Positions 13,296 to 13,324 of a DNA stretch of 13,324 nucleotides are shown piece by piece. The DNA is taken from contig PKRH01000101.1 of the NCBI GenBank assembly GCA_017577565.1, forward strand, positions 1-13,324, read 5' to 3'. This stretch comes from Thermoanaerobacterales bacterium. Lineage in GTDB: Bacteria > Actinomycetota > Acidimicrobiia > Acidimicrobiales > JACDCH01. The notes under the pieces are model-generated. The model ran no database searches. It was not told the DNA's origin and saw only the letters and a program-made list of their open reading frames with translations. Position 1 is the stretch's first letter, and the number at the start of each line of letters is the position of its first letter. The position numbers and the translations under genes were made by a program.

Positions 13296-13324
13296 ATGTG
13301 CGGGATGACCGCGGTGCGGCGACG
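13296..13324 (+). CDS. glmS: Start of a class II glutamine amidotransferase, probably GlmS (truncated by the window)
   Basis: Only MCGMTAVRR is visible. A Met-Cys-Gly start is the mark of class II (Ntn) glutamine amidotransferases, where the Met is removed and the Cys becomes the nucleophile. Position directly after glmM makes glutamine-fructose-6-phosphate aminotransferase the best guess, because it makes the glucosamine-6-phosphate that GlmM uses. GlmS usually begins MCGI; the Met at position 4 is a mild deviation. PurF, GltB or AsnB-like proteins can share this start, so the call rests mostly on context. Confidence 0.5.

Noticed and set aside
1..13324. CRISPR arrays, tRNA or rRNA genes, insertion sequences, phage or defence genes
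   Set aside because: No spaced direct-repeat array, cloverleaf, transposase or phage-like protein was found on either strand.

Overview
The window comes from a very GC-rich bacterium. The gene order infA-rpmJ-rpsM-rpsK-rpsD-rpoA-rplQ-truA, then rplM-rpsI-glmM, is the usual actinobacterial one. A giant SARP-type regulator, GTG starts and apparently leaderless genes fit Actinomycetota. The S13, IF1 and TruA sequences look to me like the Acidimicrobiia (Iamia/Ilumatobacter relatives), but that is an impression without a search.

Layout. Bases 1-5615 are accessory: a dihydrofolate-reductase-family protein (minus), a divergent ~1121-residue SARP/BTAD-NB-ARC-TPR regulator (plus), and a Tat-exported PhoD-type phosphatase (minus) whose 3' end overlaps the regulator tail to tail by 97 bp. 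From about 5783 a promoter starts the alpha-type ribosomal operon: IF1 (apparently with a CTG start), L36, S13, S11, S4, RNA polymerase alpha and L17, with truA following after a 25-nt gap. A PAP2-family membrane phosphatase gene (minus) sits between truA and rplM and breaks an otherwise usual cluster. A second promoter at 10749-10779 drives rplM-rpsI, which is followed by a strong hairpin, glmM, and the first codons of a class II amidotransferase, probably glmS, at the right edge.

How the genes work together. The central block makes translation initiation, ribosomal subunit, transcription and tRNA-modification components. glmM and the putative glmS belong to UDP-GlcNAc synthesis for peptidoglycan. 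The left-hand genes look like a small regulatory and phosphate or secondary-metabolism neighbourhood with no visible biosynthetic cluster.

I see no CRISPR array, tRNA, rRNA, insertion sequence or phage gene, and I do not see a convincing new multi-gene system. The most interesting signals are small: the CTG start of infA, an 11-bp-phased TTGACGG repeat before the SARP gene, several near-perfect hairpins at operon borders (one inside the truA 5' coding region), a GTTTGCC element shared by the two ribosomal promoters, and two leaderless-looking starts with identical spacing. No gene-free stretch exceeds 300 bases; the longest, 5616-5894, holds two promoters.
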